DNA of 64,000 nucleotides from Muribaculaceae bacterium Isolate-002 (NCI) (lineage in GTDB: Bacteria > Bacteroidota > Bacteroidia > Bacteroidales > Muribaculaceae). A program made the translations under genes and the position numbers. Where the stretch lies: assembly GCA_004102805.1 (NCBI GenBank), contig SCEG01000003.1, positions 62,001 through 126,000 of the forward strand, written 5' to 3'. Of the stretch, positions 1 to 8,897 are shown piece after piece. The notes beneath the pieces were generated by a model. The model saw nothing but the letters and a program-made list of their open reading frames with translations, had not been told where the DNA came from and searched no databases. The first letter of the stretch is position 1; the number at the start of each line of letters is the position of its first letter.

Positions 1-699
1 CGTTATGTGACAGTTCTCTTGTCGCAGTCAATGGAAGAGCAGGTTCGCCGTATGCAGGCATCGTTGGCATCCACCACTCCGGTTGGTTGCGTTGGCCTCG
101 CTCTCGGCACACTCACTCAGGCCGGCGTAGGCGAATCAATCGGTTGGGTGCGTCAGTTTGACCTGGTGAACTATGTTCCGGCAATCGAAATGGGCTTCGG
201 CGATTCAACTGTCTCGGACGGTCTTATTGCCAACGGCTCCAGCTATTCAGCGCTCAGCAAGGCTCAGCTTAACGCTCTTGAAGAGGCAGGTTATGTTTTC
301 ATCCGCGTGTTTGAGGGTTTGGAAGGCCACACCTACTTTGCAAATGACCACACTTGCTCTTCAGGTGACTTCTGCACCATATCCCGCAACCGAACCATCA
401 ACAAGTCTCGCCGCCTCATTCGTTTGGCATTGCTGCCTTACGTTAACTCACCTATCAAAGTTGATCCCTCTAACGGCAATCTCTCTTCAGCTCAGGTTAC
501 TGTTTTTGAGAATCTTCTCAAAGACATTCTCAATGAGATGGAGAGCGCAGAGGAAATCAGCGGCACCGCCTTTGTAACGGTACCGGCTGAACAGAATATC
601 CTTGTTACCAAGAAGCTGACCCTCTCGTATGGTATTGTGCCGATGGGATGTGCCGAGTCTATCGACGTTACGGAAGGTCTTTATGTCAGCCAGCAATAA
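1..699 (+). CDS. Phage tail sheath protein, C-terminal part (5' end outside window)
   Basis: The frame is open to the left edge (codons for Arg and Tyr precede the first possible start at base 7), so the gene is cut by the window. The visible 232 residues include the segment RNRTINKSRRLIR followed by a hydrophobic, proline-containing stretch and a C-terminal beta-rich part (ISGTAFVTVPAEQNIL). This resembles the C-terminal domain of contractile tail sheaths (DUF2586/gpFI-like). The sheath polymerises around the tail tube and contracts at infection. A tube gene follows after 16 bases, the normal order. The assignment rests on both the sequence pattern and the neighbour. Confidence 0.75.
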   Translation, partial: RYVTVLLSQSMEEQVRRMQASLASTTPVGCVGLALGTLTQAGVGESIGWVRQFDLVNYVPAIEMGFGDSTVSDGLIANGSSYSALSKAQLNALEEAGYVFIRVFEGLEGHTYFANDHTCSSGDFCTISRNRTINKSRRLIRLALLPYVNSPIKVDPSNGNLSSAQVTVFENLLKDILNEMESAEEISGTAFVTVPAEQNILVTKKLTLSYGIVPMGCAESIDVTEGLYVSQQ

Positions 700-715
700 C
701 TAATTATCAACGGCC

Positions 716-1165
716 ATGATTATTAACAACGTCGCTTACTCATGGGCAATGGTTCAGCTGACCTCTCTGGCTCTTACCGGGTCAGCTAACCCTAACCCCA
801 TCATCCTTGCAGGTGTCTCTGCTATTGAGTGGGAGCGTGAGAAGAAGGTGGAAGTCAATTACGGACTTGGCGGTGAGCCTGTGAACCGTGGAATTGGCAA
901 CACACGCTACTCGGCAAAAATTACAATGGACTACAACACTCAGGTTCAGCTCCGTGCCCTCAAGGGCTCGCTGATGGCTCTTGGTGAGTTTGACCTTGTA
1001 ATCTCTTTCGCCAACGAGTTCAATTCTCAGGACTTCTCCACAGAGACTGTGACCTTGAAGGGTTGTATGTTTAACAAGGACGGTATGTCGGTATCACAAG
1101 ATGACACCAATATTACCACCGAGTTTGACCTCAACGTGTTCAAGATCGAACTCAGCACAAAATAA
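716..1165 (+). CDS. Phage tail tube protein
   Basis: A 149-residue protein of the usual size for a myovirus tail tube. It has alternating beta-strand character throughout (for example WEREKKVEVNYGLGGEPVNRG near residues 38-58 and ITMDYNTQVQLRAL near 71-84), as expected for the tube fold that stacks into the hollow inner tail. It sits directly after the sheath gene and before the tail-assembly chaperone, and a hairpin terminator follows it. There is no signal peptide or membrane segment. The family call is inferred from size, predicted strand content and position. Confidence 0.7.
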   Translation: MIINNVAYSWAMVQLTSLALTGSANPNPIILAGVSAIEWEREKKVEVNYGLGGEPVNRGIGNTRYSAKITMDYNTQVQLRALKGSLMALGEFDLVISFANEFNSQDFSTETVTLKGCMFNKDGMSVSQDDTNITTEFDLNVFKIELSTK

Positions 1166-1195
1166 CTTCTTCCATAGAGTTTATTAGAGTGAATG

Positions 1196-1235
1196 ATTGC
1201 GGCATCGGAATCCCGGTGTCGCAATTTTCTTTCTC
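1196..1235 (+). terminator. Rho-independent terminator after the tail tube gene
   Basis: Bases 1196-1208 pair with 1213-1225 as a 13-bp stem (two G-U pairs) around a 4-base loop, followed by a T-rich run (TTTTCTTTCT). It ends the sheath-tube unit, or attenuates it before the chaperone gene. Confidence 0.75.
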
Positions 1236-1242
1236 TAATTTC

Positions 1243-1271
1243 ACCTGACTGAATATTAAATGACCTATTCT
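1243..1271 (+). promoter_or_regulatory. Putative phage late promoter (CC-N19-CTATTCT motif), copy 1
   Basis: CTATTCT at 1265-1271 lies 34 bases before the ATG of the tail chaperone gene, with ACCTGAC starting at 1243; the CC pair begins 21 bases before the CTATTCT box. The same two-part pattern is found before four other late genes (1977, 23983, 53711, 55194). No host-type TAnnTTTG box is seen here. Confidence 0.45.
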
Positions 1272-1305
1272 ATGATGAAGACAAACTTTAATAAAATTCA
1301 TCAAT

Positions 1306-1704
1306 ATGGAAGACAAAGAAGCCCTCGAAATGGTGGATGTCGAGAATATCGACCCCAAGCTGTTGGCTACCATCGAAAAGAAAGTAGCTGACCTGAAAGA
1401 AAACAACCCCAAGGCAAAGATCGTCCCCCTCGTTGTTGAGGGCGAACCCGATTTTGATGAGAAGGAAGCCTATGTCGGCTATTTCTCTCGCCCCTCGTTC
1501 ATCAACTTTTCCAAGTATCTGTCGCTCTCTCAGAAGGACCAGGCAAATGCGATGCGCCAGCTCGCCCGCGACTGTTTTGTTGATGGCGACCGTGAACTCA
1601 TCGATGACGATGACTTGTTCCTCTTTGGCTTGATGGGCCAGCTCCAGCATCTCATCAAGATGCGCGGTGGTCGTCTTGTAAATTTATCGAAGCCTGGGAA
1701 GTAA
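1306..1704 (+). CDS. Tail assembly chaperone, short form (G-like)
   Basis: A 132-residue acidic, helical protein between the tube and tape-measure genes, where tail assembly chaperones are normally encoded. These proteins bind the tape measure during tail assembly and are absent from the virion. Near its end the heptamer A AAT TTA (1680-1686) lies in phase with the reading frame, and a second open frame follows in -1, so this is probably the short product of a G/GT frameshift pair. A CTATTCT motif and a terminator flank the gene on its left. No database-level motif was recognised; the call rests on position and the frameshift architecture. Confidence 0.65.
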   Translation: MEDKEALEMVDVENIDPKLLATIEKKVADLKENNPKAKIVPLVVEGEPDFDEKEAYVGYFSRPSFINFSKYLSLSQKDQANAMRQLARDCFVDGDRELIDDDDLFLFGLMGQLQHLIKMRGGRLVNLSKPGK

Positions 1705-1871
1705 AAGAGGATGATTACTTTCGTCATAAGTTAATCCTCCTAAGACATTACTTTCCGGGTGTCAATATCAATGAACTTGACGATGAAACATTTGCGACGC
1801 TCGTTTGTGATGCCGAGTGGATGCACAATCAGATGGTCATAACAAGACATGCCAATGCTTTAGGTTTATAA
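1683..1871 (+). CDS. Tail assembly chaperone T-like extension, reached by -1 frameshift
   Basis: This open stretch has no plausible start codon of its own at the 5' end. After slippage on A AAT TTA (1680-1686) reading resumes at 1686 and adds 61 residues (beginning IEAWEVKEDDYFRHK, ending HANALGL) before TAA at 1869-1871. The fused product would be 188 residues (127 + 61). A short chaperone plus a longer frameshifted form just before the tape measure is widely conserved in tailed phages, best known as G/GT of lambda. The codons read as a normal protein. A strong 11-bp hairpin follows at 1887. Confidence 0.7.
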   Translation, partial: FIEAWEVKEDDYFRHKLILLRHYFPGVNINELDDETFATLVCDAEWMHNQMVITRHANALGL

Positions 1872-1886
1872 TCCATAACTCGTTGA

Positions 1887-1926
1887 TACCCTCACTGTGA
1901 TTTCTCATCCAGTGAGGGTATTCTTT
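1887..1926 (+). terminator. Hairpin terminator after the chaperone genes
   Basis: Bases 1887-1897 (TACCCTCACTG) pair perfectly with 1910-1920 (CAGTGAGGGTA), followed by TTCTTT. It separates the chaperone unit from the tape-measure gene, which has its own upstream motif. Confidence 0.7.
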
Positions 1927-1927
1927 A

Positions 1928-1955
1928 ACCGACAAATTCCTCCATTCTCTATTCT
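1928..1955 (+). promoter_or_regulatory. Putative phage late promoter (CC-N18-CTATTCT motif), copy 2
   Basis: ACCGACAAATT from 1928 and CTATTCT at 1949-1955, 21 bases before the tape-measure ATG; the CC pair (929-930) begins 20 bases before the CTATTCT box. It lies just after a terminator, which fits a new transcription start. Confidence 0.5.
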
Positions 1956-1976
1956 TTGTAAAAGACTCATCAGACT

Positions 1977-4900
1977 ATGGCTCAGACTTACCAAGTCAAT
2001 TATATAGTTGATGTCAATGCTACTAATGCTCTTACGGCGATCAATCAATTTAAGACCGCCTTGACATCAATGGACAAAGCTACAAGACCTCTTGTTGACC
2101 TTCAAAATAAGGTTCGAGGACTTGTGGAGACTATGAGTGCGCTCAATCGAGGAAAGTACACGGTAAAGATTGATACTCGCCCGGCAACGCAGAAAATCGG
2201 CAAACTGATTCGAGGTTTGCAAATGGCAAAGGCTGAAGTACAACAGCTCAACGCTATGGGTGTAACCCTTGGCGCTACAACTCAAAAGGGCCGAACTACA
2301 GCCAGAACTGCAACTACAACTGCGTCAACTGCAACTACTGGTAGGCGAGCCACTACACAAGCTACCAGAACCACGCCTCGCACCACATCTACGCCAAGAT
2401 ACACAGCCCCAAGAGTACCGGGACCTACAAATCTCGGTTATAAACTGTGGGGTCCAACTCCTCTGCCTAATAATGGAGGTATGGCAATTGATATGCTGAA
2501 GGGCATGGGTATTGCCTATGGTATCGCAGGGTTGGGTACTATGGTATCAAACATTGTTGATCAGGCAGCTGAATACGACAACTTAATGAAGACGGTTGAG
2601 AATATCCTTAAATCTCACGATGATAAGGAGAATTTCTCTGGCCGCTTCTCTTCCATGACACAGACCGTCCGAAATGTCGGTATGGAAACCAAGTTCAAGG
2701 TGACAGAGGTTGCTGATGCCGCGAAATTCCTTGCGATGGCAGGTCTTGATTTGGAGGCTATTCAACAAGCAATCCGGCCCATCGCAGATATTGCATTGGT
2801 TGGTGATACTGATTTGGGACAGACCGCAGATTTGGTGACAAACATTATGACTGCGTACAACATTGCTCCAAGCAAGATGCGTAATGCCGCAGACATTATG
2901 ACGAACACGTTCACTATGTCAAATACAACTTTGACAGAAATTGCAGAGGCGTACAAATACGCTGCATCTCTTTTGTCGGCTGGTGATGTGCCATTCCAAG
3001 AGGCTACAGCTGCCATTGGTGTGCTTGGTGACGCTGGTATCAAGGGCTCTCAGGCTGGTACCACATTGCGTACCATCATGGCAAATATAGTGAATCCTAC
3101 AAAAAAGCAACAGGCTGCTTGGGATTCACTTGGCATAAAACGTCTTAATGCTGATGGTTCCAGAAAAGATATTCTTCAAATCTTTAAGGAACTCAATAAC
3201 GCAGATCTTGAAGTTGATGCTTTCTACAAACTGTTCCATAAAACGGCTGCTTCTGGAGCTGTGGCACTGGCTACGCATGTTGACAAGTGGGATAAGATAT
3301 ACCTTGAGAATTTCTTATCCAGCGGAATGTCTGCTCGTTTGGCAGATGAGAAAAAGAATACTTTACAAGGCTTGTGGGCACAGTTGACTTCGGTGTTTAC
3401 TGATAAGGGCGTGACAGCTTTTAACGGTGTGCAAGGAGGGTTGCGTGCTTGGATGAACTCTGCTATAGGATGGCTGAAAAGCGATCGTGCAACTGAGGTA
3501 TTTCGTGAGGTTGCAAATAGCTTGATGGAGCTGATGCAGGTTCTGATTGATGCGTCTAAATGGTTCGCAAAATTCTTTGATTGGTTTGGCCCGGTAATAA
3601 AAATGTGGGCTAAGTTCCAATTGATGATATGGCCAGTTGTCAAGGCTGTAACTGCATTAAGGAGTGTTTTCTTAGGGCTGTTGGGCTTACGTAAAGCTAC
3701 GTTCTTTATCACAGGCATGACAGGTGCATTTCGCAGTCTTGCATTTGCTATTAGGGGTGCTGGAACAGCTTGGATGACGCATTTTGGCACAAGTCGATTG
3801 GGCGGTGTCCTGGGATTAAATGCTTTAGCTAATCGTGCAGCTCACATAAATACTGCTGCCTTAGTTGGTACTGGAAGTGCAACCTCTGGTGGGGTTGCCG
3901 GTGTTCCCATGTTTGGAGTTGGAAACCCACTATTGCCAGGCTTAACTCATAAGCAATATATCAAGGCGACCAAAGGACTTAACTTAAAACGTCCTCACGC
4001 ATCCACACAAGGCTATTACTTAAACAACGTAGATAATGTAGGTGTCCCACGTTCTGAGCTCCAGGCATGGAACAGTGGCGTATATGCAGCTCGTCAGGCT
4101 GAGGATAAAGCCAATTTACGTCAATATCGTCAAAATCGCAAGACTTTTAATCGGCGTGTTGCTAAGATGCAAGCGTTGAATGGAGTCAAAGGTTTTGCTG
4201 GTATGGGAGTTGGTGCTGGCTTAACTATGGCTGGCATGTCTCAGATGACCAAAGAAGACGCTAATACCGCAGATATGTGGTCTGGCGGTTTATTTGCAGC
4301 CGCTGGCATGGCTGCAATGGTTGGCGGTCCCGTTGGTTGGATTGCCGCTGCCGGTTTAGCTTTAGGTGGTTTGGCAGCATCATTTGCAAGTTTTAATGCA
4401 AATCTTAATACCTTGTCAGGTTTTGTAAATTCGTTTACTCAAAGCCATCAATTACTTGATGGAGCCTTGACAAATGGCAACACTCGGACTGAAAAATATC
4501 TTGAGTTCGTATGGCGTAAGAATTACGACATCAATGACCTCATCCAGCGTCGTATTGAGTTGATGAAGGAATTGTTGGGGATTGAAACTCCCAATAAAAC
4601 CACCACAAAAGATGTCGGCAATGAAGTGTATAAAACCATGTATGATAGGTTTTATGCAGCTGACTCTATGTGGGGAAGCTATGGGGCTGCCTCCAGAGCC
4701 GCAGAACTCTTTAATAACTATGGTGAGCAGTATGGCTTAAAAATATTTTATGACAATAACAAGGACGGGTGGTTCTATAAGGACGGTAACGGCAATGTTA
4801 TCCGTTATGCCAATCCTGATGGTACAAGTGATACCAACGATGCTGTGATGTATGATGCGGCAGCAGCGATGGAATTACTGCATGGTCAATATAGATCTAA

Positions 4901-6269
4901 AATAATTGATGAGAATCAGCACCGTTTGGCATCAATGCTTTATGGCAAGGCCACTGCTTTGGACGCTCAAAACTGGCGAGATACTTTTGAATCTACTTAT
5001 GGTCCGTCATCATGGGCTAATAAAATACGTCCAAATCAGTGGAATGAAGATACCGATGTTGCTAAACATTGGAATGGAGAAGAAATCGCCCAGTCTTATA
5101 TGGGTTCTCAACTTTTATGGTCTTCATTGTATCAATTGGTTGAGGCTCAAAATGCTATCGCGGACTTTAAGACAAAACTCGAAGCAGGTCAGCTCTCAGA
5201 GTTGGATGTGGTTAAGGCTTTGCGATGGGGTGATTATGACATACTTGGTCAGACCTTGGCTGATTATAATCCTCACGACATCGCAAGCTGGTATCGCAAT
5301 ATGGGTTACTATGGCGATGGTGTGTGGCGTGACCCCAGTGGACGCGAAACTCCTGAGGTTATGGCTCAAACCGCTGCCGGTCAGATGGAACGTCTTTTGG
5401 AATCAATTCAGAAGCTCGGCCTTGAATCAGATCCGGCTACGCAAGGTTTGCAGACATACGCAAATACATTGCTTACGCTGGCGCAGTCATTTATAGGCCA
5501 GAATGAAGCCATTTCAGGAGCCTATGAAGGTGAGATTCGTACAATCAATGGTCAGAAATGGAGATGGAACTCGGCCTCTCAGACTTGGCAATTGATTGAC
5601 GACAATAATCAACCAGCTGAAATCTCACAAGGCTTGATTGATTTGTCGAACAACATGAACACGTTGTTGACAACTGTTCAGACGGTTAATTCTGAATGGC
5701 CGGCAATGTTCCCGACAACGTGGCAAAATAATGGTAGCTCATGGTGGTATGATTATACCAGTCCTTATAATTGGAGCGGATTCACCAATGGCTCAACCCA
5801 GGATCCATTCAATGTTAACACAATGTTGTGGAACCCTCTGACCAACTCTTCAACCGGCAACAATTATAGCTGGTGGCCGAATTGGAATCAGGGGCAGTCA
5901 TTACAAACTCCAGCGATGCAGTATAATACAACGGGAGTAACAATGACACCTCAGCAGATGGGTAATGTTGTCAAGGCACCTGCTGTAACAGGCATAGGAG
6001 GCAATAATGCAACTGGAACCGCAGATGGAGGTGGCGGCAGAACCGGTACAAAGACTTCTGACTACAAATCCAGCAAGAAAGAACGTGCTGTACCGAAGCA
6101 GATAAATATCAATATCCAAAATTTGATGAAGGTCGATTCTATTGACCTCACTAACCCTGATAATGTGGCTATAATCGACAGAATGAAACGTGAAGTAGCC
6201 TATGCGCTTTGTGAAGCCGCCGGTGACGGTGTAATGATGCTCAATGGCCTTGCAACTCAAAACGGATAA
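1977..6269 (+). CDS. Phage tail tape measure protein
   Basis: A 1,430-residue protein and the second-largest gene in the window. It sets tail length and is packed inside the tube until DNA ejection. The N-terminal ~170 residues include a coiled-coil-like start and a Thr/Ala/Arg-rich linker (residues ~100-145). Residues ~200-420 match the TP901-type tape-measure core: FLAMAGLDLEAIQQAI, then an ALVGDTDLGQTADLV region, then GVLGDAGIKGSQAGTTLR. A long hydrophobic Gly/Ala stretch lies near residues 740-800 (MGVGAGLTMAG to GWIAAAGLALGGLAASF), as is common for segments that enter the host membrane. The C-terminal third is Trp/Asn-rich and lower in complexity. The next gene starts two bases after the stop. 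Confidence 0.92.
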   Translation: MAQTYQVNYIVDVNATNALTAINQFKTALTSMDKATRPLVDLQNKVRGLVETMSALNRGKYTVKIDTRPATQKIGKLIRGLQMAKAEVQQLNAMGVTLGATTQKGRTTARTATTTASTATTGRRATTQATRTTPRTTSTPRYTAPRVPGPTNLGYKLWGPTPLPNNGGMAIDMLKGMGIAYGIAGLGTMVSNIVDQAAEYDNLMKTVENILKSHDDKENFSGRFSSMTQTVRNVGMETKFKVTEVADAAKFLAMAGLDLEAIQQAIRPIADIALVGDTDLGQTADLVTNIMTAYNIAPSKMRNAADIMTNTFTMSNTTLTEIAEAYKYAASLLSAGDVPFQEATAAIGVLGDAGIKGSQAGTTLRTIMANIVNPTKKQQAAWDSLGIKRLNADGSRKDILQIFKELNNADLEVDAFYKLFHKTAASGAVALATHVDKWDKIYLENFLSSGMSARLADEKKNTLQGLWAQLTSVFTDKGVTAFNGVQGGLRAWMNSAIGWLKSDRATEVFREVANSLMELMQVLIDASKWFAKFFDWFGPVIKMWAKFQLMIWPVVKAVTALRSVFLGLLGLRKATFFITGMTGAFRSLAFAIRGAGTAWMTHFGTSRLGGVLGLNALANRAAHINTAALVGTGSATSGGVAGVPMFGVGNPLLPGLTHKQYIKATKGLNLKRPHASTQGYYLNNVDNVGVPRSELQAWNSGVYAARQAEDKANLRQYRQNRKTFNRRVAKMQALNGVKGFAGMGVGAGLTMAGMSQMTKEDANTADMWSGGLFAAAGMAAMVGGPVGWIAAAGLALGGLAASFASFNANLNTLSGFVNSFTQSHQLLDGALTNGNTRTEKYLEFVWRKNYDINDLIQRRIELMKELLGIETPNKTTTKDVGNEVYKTMYDRFYAADSMWGSYGAASRAAELFNNYGEQYGLKIFYDNNKDGWFYKDGNGNVIRYANPDGTSDTNDAVMYDAAAAMELLHGQYRSKIIDENQHRLASMLYGKATALDAQNWRDTFESTYGPSSWANKIRPNQWNEDTDVAKHWNGEEIAQSYMGSQLLWSSLYQLVEAQNAIADFKTKLEAGQLSELDVVKALRWGDYDILGQTLADYNPHDIASWYRNMGYYGDGVWRDPSGRETPEVMAQTAAGQMERLLESIQKLGLESDPATQGLQTYANTLLTLAQSFIGQNEAISGAYEGEIRTINGQKWRWNSASQTWQLIDDNNQPAEISQGLIDLSNNMNTLLTTVQTVNSEWPAMFPTTWQNNGSSWWYDYTSPYNWSGFTNGSTQDPFNVNTMLWNPLTNSSTGNNYSWWPNWNQGQSLQTPAMQYNTTGVTMTPQQMGNVVKAPAVTGIGGNNATGTADGGGGRTGTKTSDYKSSKKERAVPKQININIQNLMKVDSIDLTNPDNVAIIDRMKREVAYALCEAAGDGVMMLNGLATQNG

Positions 6270-6271
6270 TT

Positions 6272-7396
6272 ATGAGTTATTTCAAAGACGTATGGTCAAA
6301 TTTGGTGTTTAATGCTGGCAACGCAACTTCACAATTTGTCAGCAGTTTGAACTGGCGCTACCAGAACAACCAAATGGGTGGAAATATTGAGTATAAGTCT
6401 CAATCAGCTTATAAATCAGTTCTGGTTCATGTTGCCAAGCAACTTGCAATGTCAACTTTGGAGGGAGAACTTAACAGTCTCCTTCCAAAGTATCAAAAAT
6501 ATGTGCGCGATAAGTCGTTGAAAGAAATGCGTGCTCAGCAGATGGAAAATCGCGCAACTCTAATTGAGAATGGGCAGAAATCTACTGAAGGCTTTGGCGC
6601 AATTGATTGTGAAGGCGGTCATCGATTGATTGCCAAGGACCGTTATGGCACACCAATTCCTGAAGCCCTTATGTTGCACTATGACCTTCCGGAAACAGAA
6701 CAACGCATACATTATACTGATGCTAAGTATTCCGGTGAAGAATCGTATGTAATTAAGGATAAGAACACTCTTGAAAAATTGTGGAATCCCGGCAATGAAA
6801 TAGTGCATACATCACGAAATGTAGTGGATGATTCATTTGATTCACGCACTGTATTCCATATAGACCTTGCGCCCAAAGTCTCAATGAGCAGCACAAAAAA
6901 TGTAATCCTTACAACTGTTCAAGGGCGCGACTTTACACGCAAGGAACTTGTTTCAGGTGGTGATATGACATACACAGTAAACGGGGCCATTGTCTCCGAT
7001 CAGGCCGGTGTATATCCCAGTGAAGCTGTTAAGCGGTTTGTCAAGATAATGCAATATAATGGCATTATCAATGTGAATTTCATCACCTTCGGATTGCTTG
7101 GCGTAACCCGCATCATCATTAAGGATTTTTCTTTGGGAGAGATTGAATACAAGAACATCCAGCCATATTCTTTTACATGTGTTGCGGTTGAGCCCGACGA
7201 TGCCATCACTTTGCAAGCGGATACCATTAACGCAATCAATAAAGAACTTCAAGCTACAAAATGGGATGCTTGGTATCATCAGATTCTCCAAAATAAACTG
7301 GGTGAGATGGCAGCTAAAACCGCTTTGGGAGCTGCGACAAGTTCCATTACATCATTGACTGGTGCCGGTCTTGATGAGCTAACCTCAAATATCTGA
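6272..7396 (+). CDS. Baseplate-region protein after the tape measure (DUF6046-like)
   Basis: A 374-residue protein that starts two bases after the tape-measure stop and ends four bases before the baseplate hub gene, so it belongs to the tail operon. The N-terminus is helical. The central part (~residues 200-320) is beta-rich with the run VRIIIKDFSLGEIEYKNIQ-like strands (read as VTRIIIKDFSLGEIEYKN) and a preceding TYTVNGAIVSDQAGVYPS. It resembles the DUF6046 proteins of Bacteroidales phages, which sit in the place of XkdP/gpU-type tail connector proteins. The exact role (tail terminator, hub connector or LysM-type adaptor) cannot be settled from sequence alone. Confidence 0.55.
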   Translation: MSYFKDVWSNLVFNAGNATSQFVSSLNWRYQNNQMGGNIEYKSQSAYKSVLVHVAKQLAMSTLEGELNSLLPKYQKYVRDKSLKEMRAQQMENRATLIENGQKSTEGFGAIDCEGGHRLIAKDRYGTPIPEALMLHYDLPETEQRIHYTDAKYSGEESYVIKDKNTLEKLWNPGNEIVHTSRNVVDDSFDSRTVFHIDLAPKVSMSSTKNVILTTVQGRDFTRKELVSGGDMTYTVNGAIVSDQAGVYPSEAVKRFVKIMQYNGIINVNFITFGLLGVTRIIIKDFSLGEIEYKNIQPYSFTCVAVEPDDAITLQADTINAINKELQATKWDAWYHQILQNKLGEMAAKTALGAATSSITSLTGAGLDELTSNI

Positions 7397-7400
7397 TATT

Positions 7401-8897
7401 ATGGCAGAAGAGTTTGACACTAACAAGCAGCCGGGTTTCCATATCCTAATTTCTTTAATTGAGATATGGAAACCCAAGGATAAAAAGCAGCCCAACGGCG
7501 ACGTTGATGGGGAGATTATGCGCATTTGTGAGGTAGAAGAAGTAGAAATTGATGAGTCTTTCAAAAAGCTTATCAGTACTGCTTCTGTGCGTTTTCCCCG
7601 TGGCACAATAATTCGTAAAACTATAACTAATCAAACAAACGAAGAAGAGGAAGATTTCAAAAAAGTCAGTGTGCAGTTGTCTAATAGCGGCGTTGTTGAA
7701 GAGACTCGAACTTCAACATCAGTTGCTTCACCAAGTACATTTAGCGTGGGCCAGCGAATTAAAATATACTTAGGCTACACCACAGATCCACAAGTAGCTG
7801 AAATGGCTAAGACCGGAAATACCGGTAAATCCATTTATAACGACACGGCTACATACGATGACTATCTTGCTCAATTCAAACATACAGGCTCGGATTCAAA
7901 AAAATACATGAGTTTGATGTTTGATGGTTATATCACCAAAGTAAGTCTTGATACTCCTATCGAACTTGAATGTGAGAACCTTGCAAGTTTTTTGAGAACT
8001 ATAACTTGTCCTAAAGTTAAACTGAAAAAGTGTGAGGTCAAAGATTTTCTTGGTGAAGACGGTAGATACAAATTCTTGAAAGACACTGGGCTTATTCTTC
8101 ATCCAGATACGGCGTCTATGGATTTCGATTTAGGCGCAGTAGAACTTAGTACGGATTTAACTGTCGCCGACGTGCTGACAGAATGGTCGAAATATGGATT
8201 GTTCTGCTATGTCAGTGACTACAATGGCACACCAGCGATACAGATTGGACGCGCATATTTTTCCAATCCAGGAAAGGATTCGATACTAAATGCGACAACC
8301 ACACCTCGTCCAGTTCAGATTCAGTTTGACTATCATGTTGCTAACAATGGTCTTGGGTTAACATCTTCTGATAAAGATTTCTTGGCTGTTGGCGCTAAGG
8401 GTATTGATTCAGATGATAAGTTCATCAACATCACGATTCTCAGAAACCCACAGTTTGATTCATCAAAGCCCGAATCGGAGAGCAATCCGGCATATCGATA
8501 TGTCAATGAGACAAAGCTGACAAAGAAAGCGATGAAAGCCGGTAAACGGTATTTGACCGACGCTCCTAACGACAAGGTTGATATGAAACTCTATACCAAG
8601 ATTGCTTTCGTCTCCAAGACAATTCCCATCGACATGAAGAAACTTGCCGAAGAAGCTATTAAGTATCTTGAAGGCTACAACATGACCGGTATTGAAGGCT
8701 CTCTGACTTTGTTTGGAGACTTGTATATAAGAACCGCTCAGCAAGTAGAGCTGATTGACCGGCGTTACCCAGGAAAGAATGGGGTGTATTTAGTTGAGGA
8801 AGTTAACACAACTTTCGGTACAGACGGGTTCCGTCAAAGAATCACATTGCCATACTGTATCAAACGTGATGGCAATAACCAATCGTCTCAAAGTTGA
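7401..8897 (+). CDS. Baseplate hub protein (late control gpD-like)
   Basis: A 498-residue beta-rich protein. Residues ~165-215 (FDGYITKVSLDTPIELECE, then a FLRTITCPK stretch) and ~255-300 (TDLTVADVLTEWSKYGLFCYV) follow the pattern of phage hub proteins of the gpD/gp27 type, which form the ring that carries the central spike. Its position, after the tape measure and before a spike-like gene, supports this. The stop overlaps the next start by four bases (ATG at 8894), so translation is probably coupled. No lysozyme-type catalytic motif was seen. Confidence 0.65.
   Translation: MAEEFDTNKQPGFHILISLIEIWKPKDKKQPNGDVDGEIMRICEVEEVEIDESFKKLISTASVRFPRGTIIRKTITNQTNEEEEDFKKVSVQLSNSGVVEETRTSTSVASPSTFSVGQRIKIYLGYTTDPQVAEMAKTGNTGKSIYNDTATYDDYLAQFKHTGSDSKKYMSLMFDGYITKVSLDTPIELECENLASFLRTITCPKVKLKKCEVKDFLGEDGRYKFLKDTGLILHPDTASMDFDLGAVELSTDLTVADVLTEWSKYGLFCYVSDYNGTPAIQIGRAYFSNPGKDSILNATTTPRPVQIQFDYHVANNGLGLTSSDKDFLAVGAKGIDSDDKFINITILRNPQFDSSKPESESNPAYRYVNETKLTKKAMKAGKRYLTDAPNDKVDMKLYTKIAFVSKTIPIDMKKLAEEAIKYLEGYNMTGIEGSLTLFGDLYIRTAQQVELIDRRYPGKNGVYLVEEVNTTFGTDGFRQRITLPYCIKRDGNNQSSQS

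Noticed and set aside
3224..3790. 188-codon open frame on the - strand inside the tape-measure gene
   Set aside because: Antisense shadow of a well-supported gene, with no independent signals.
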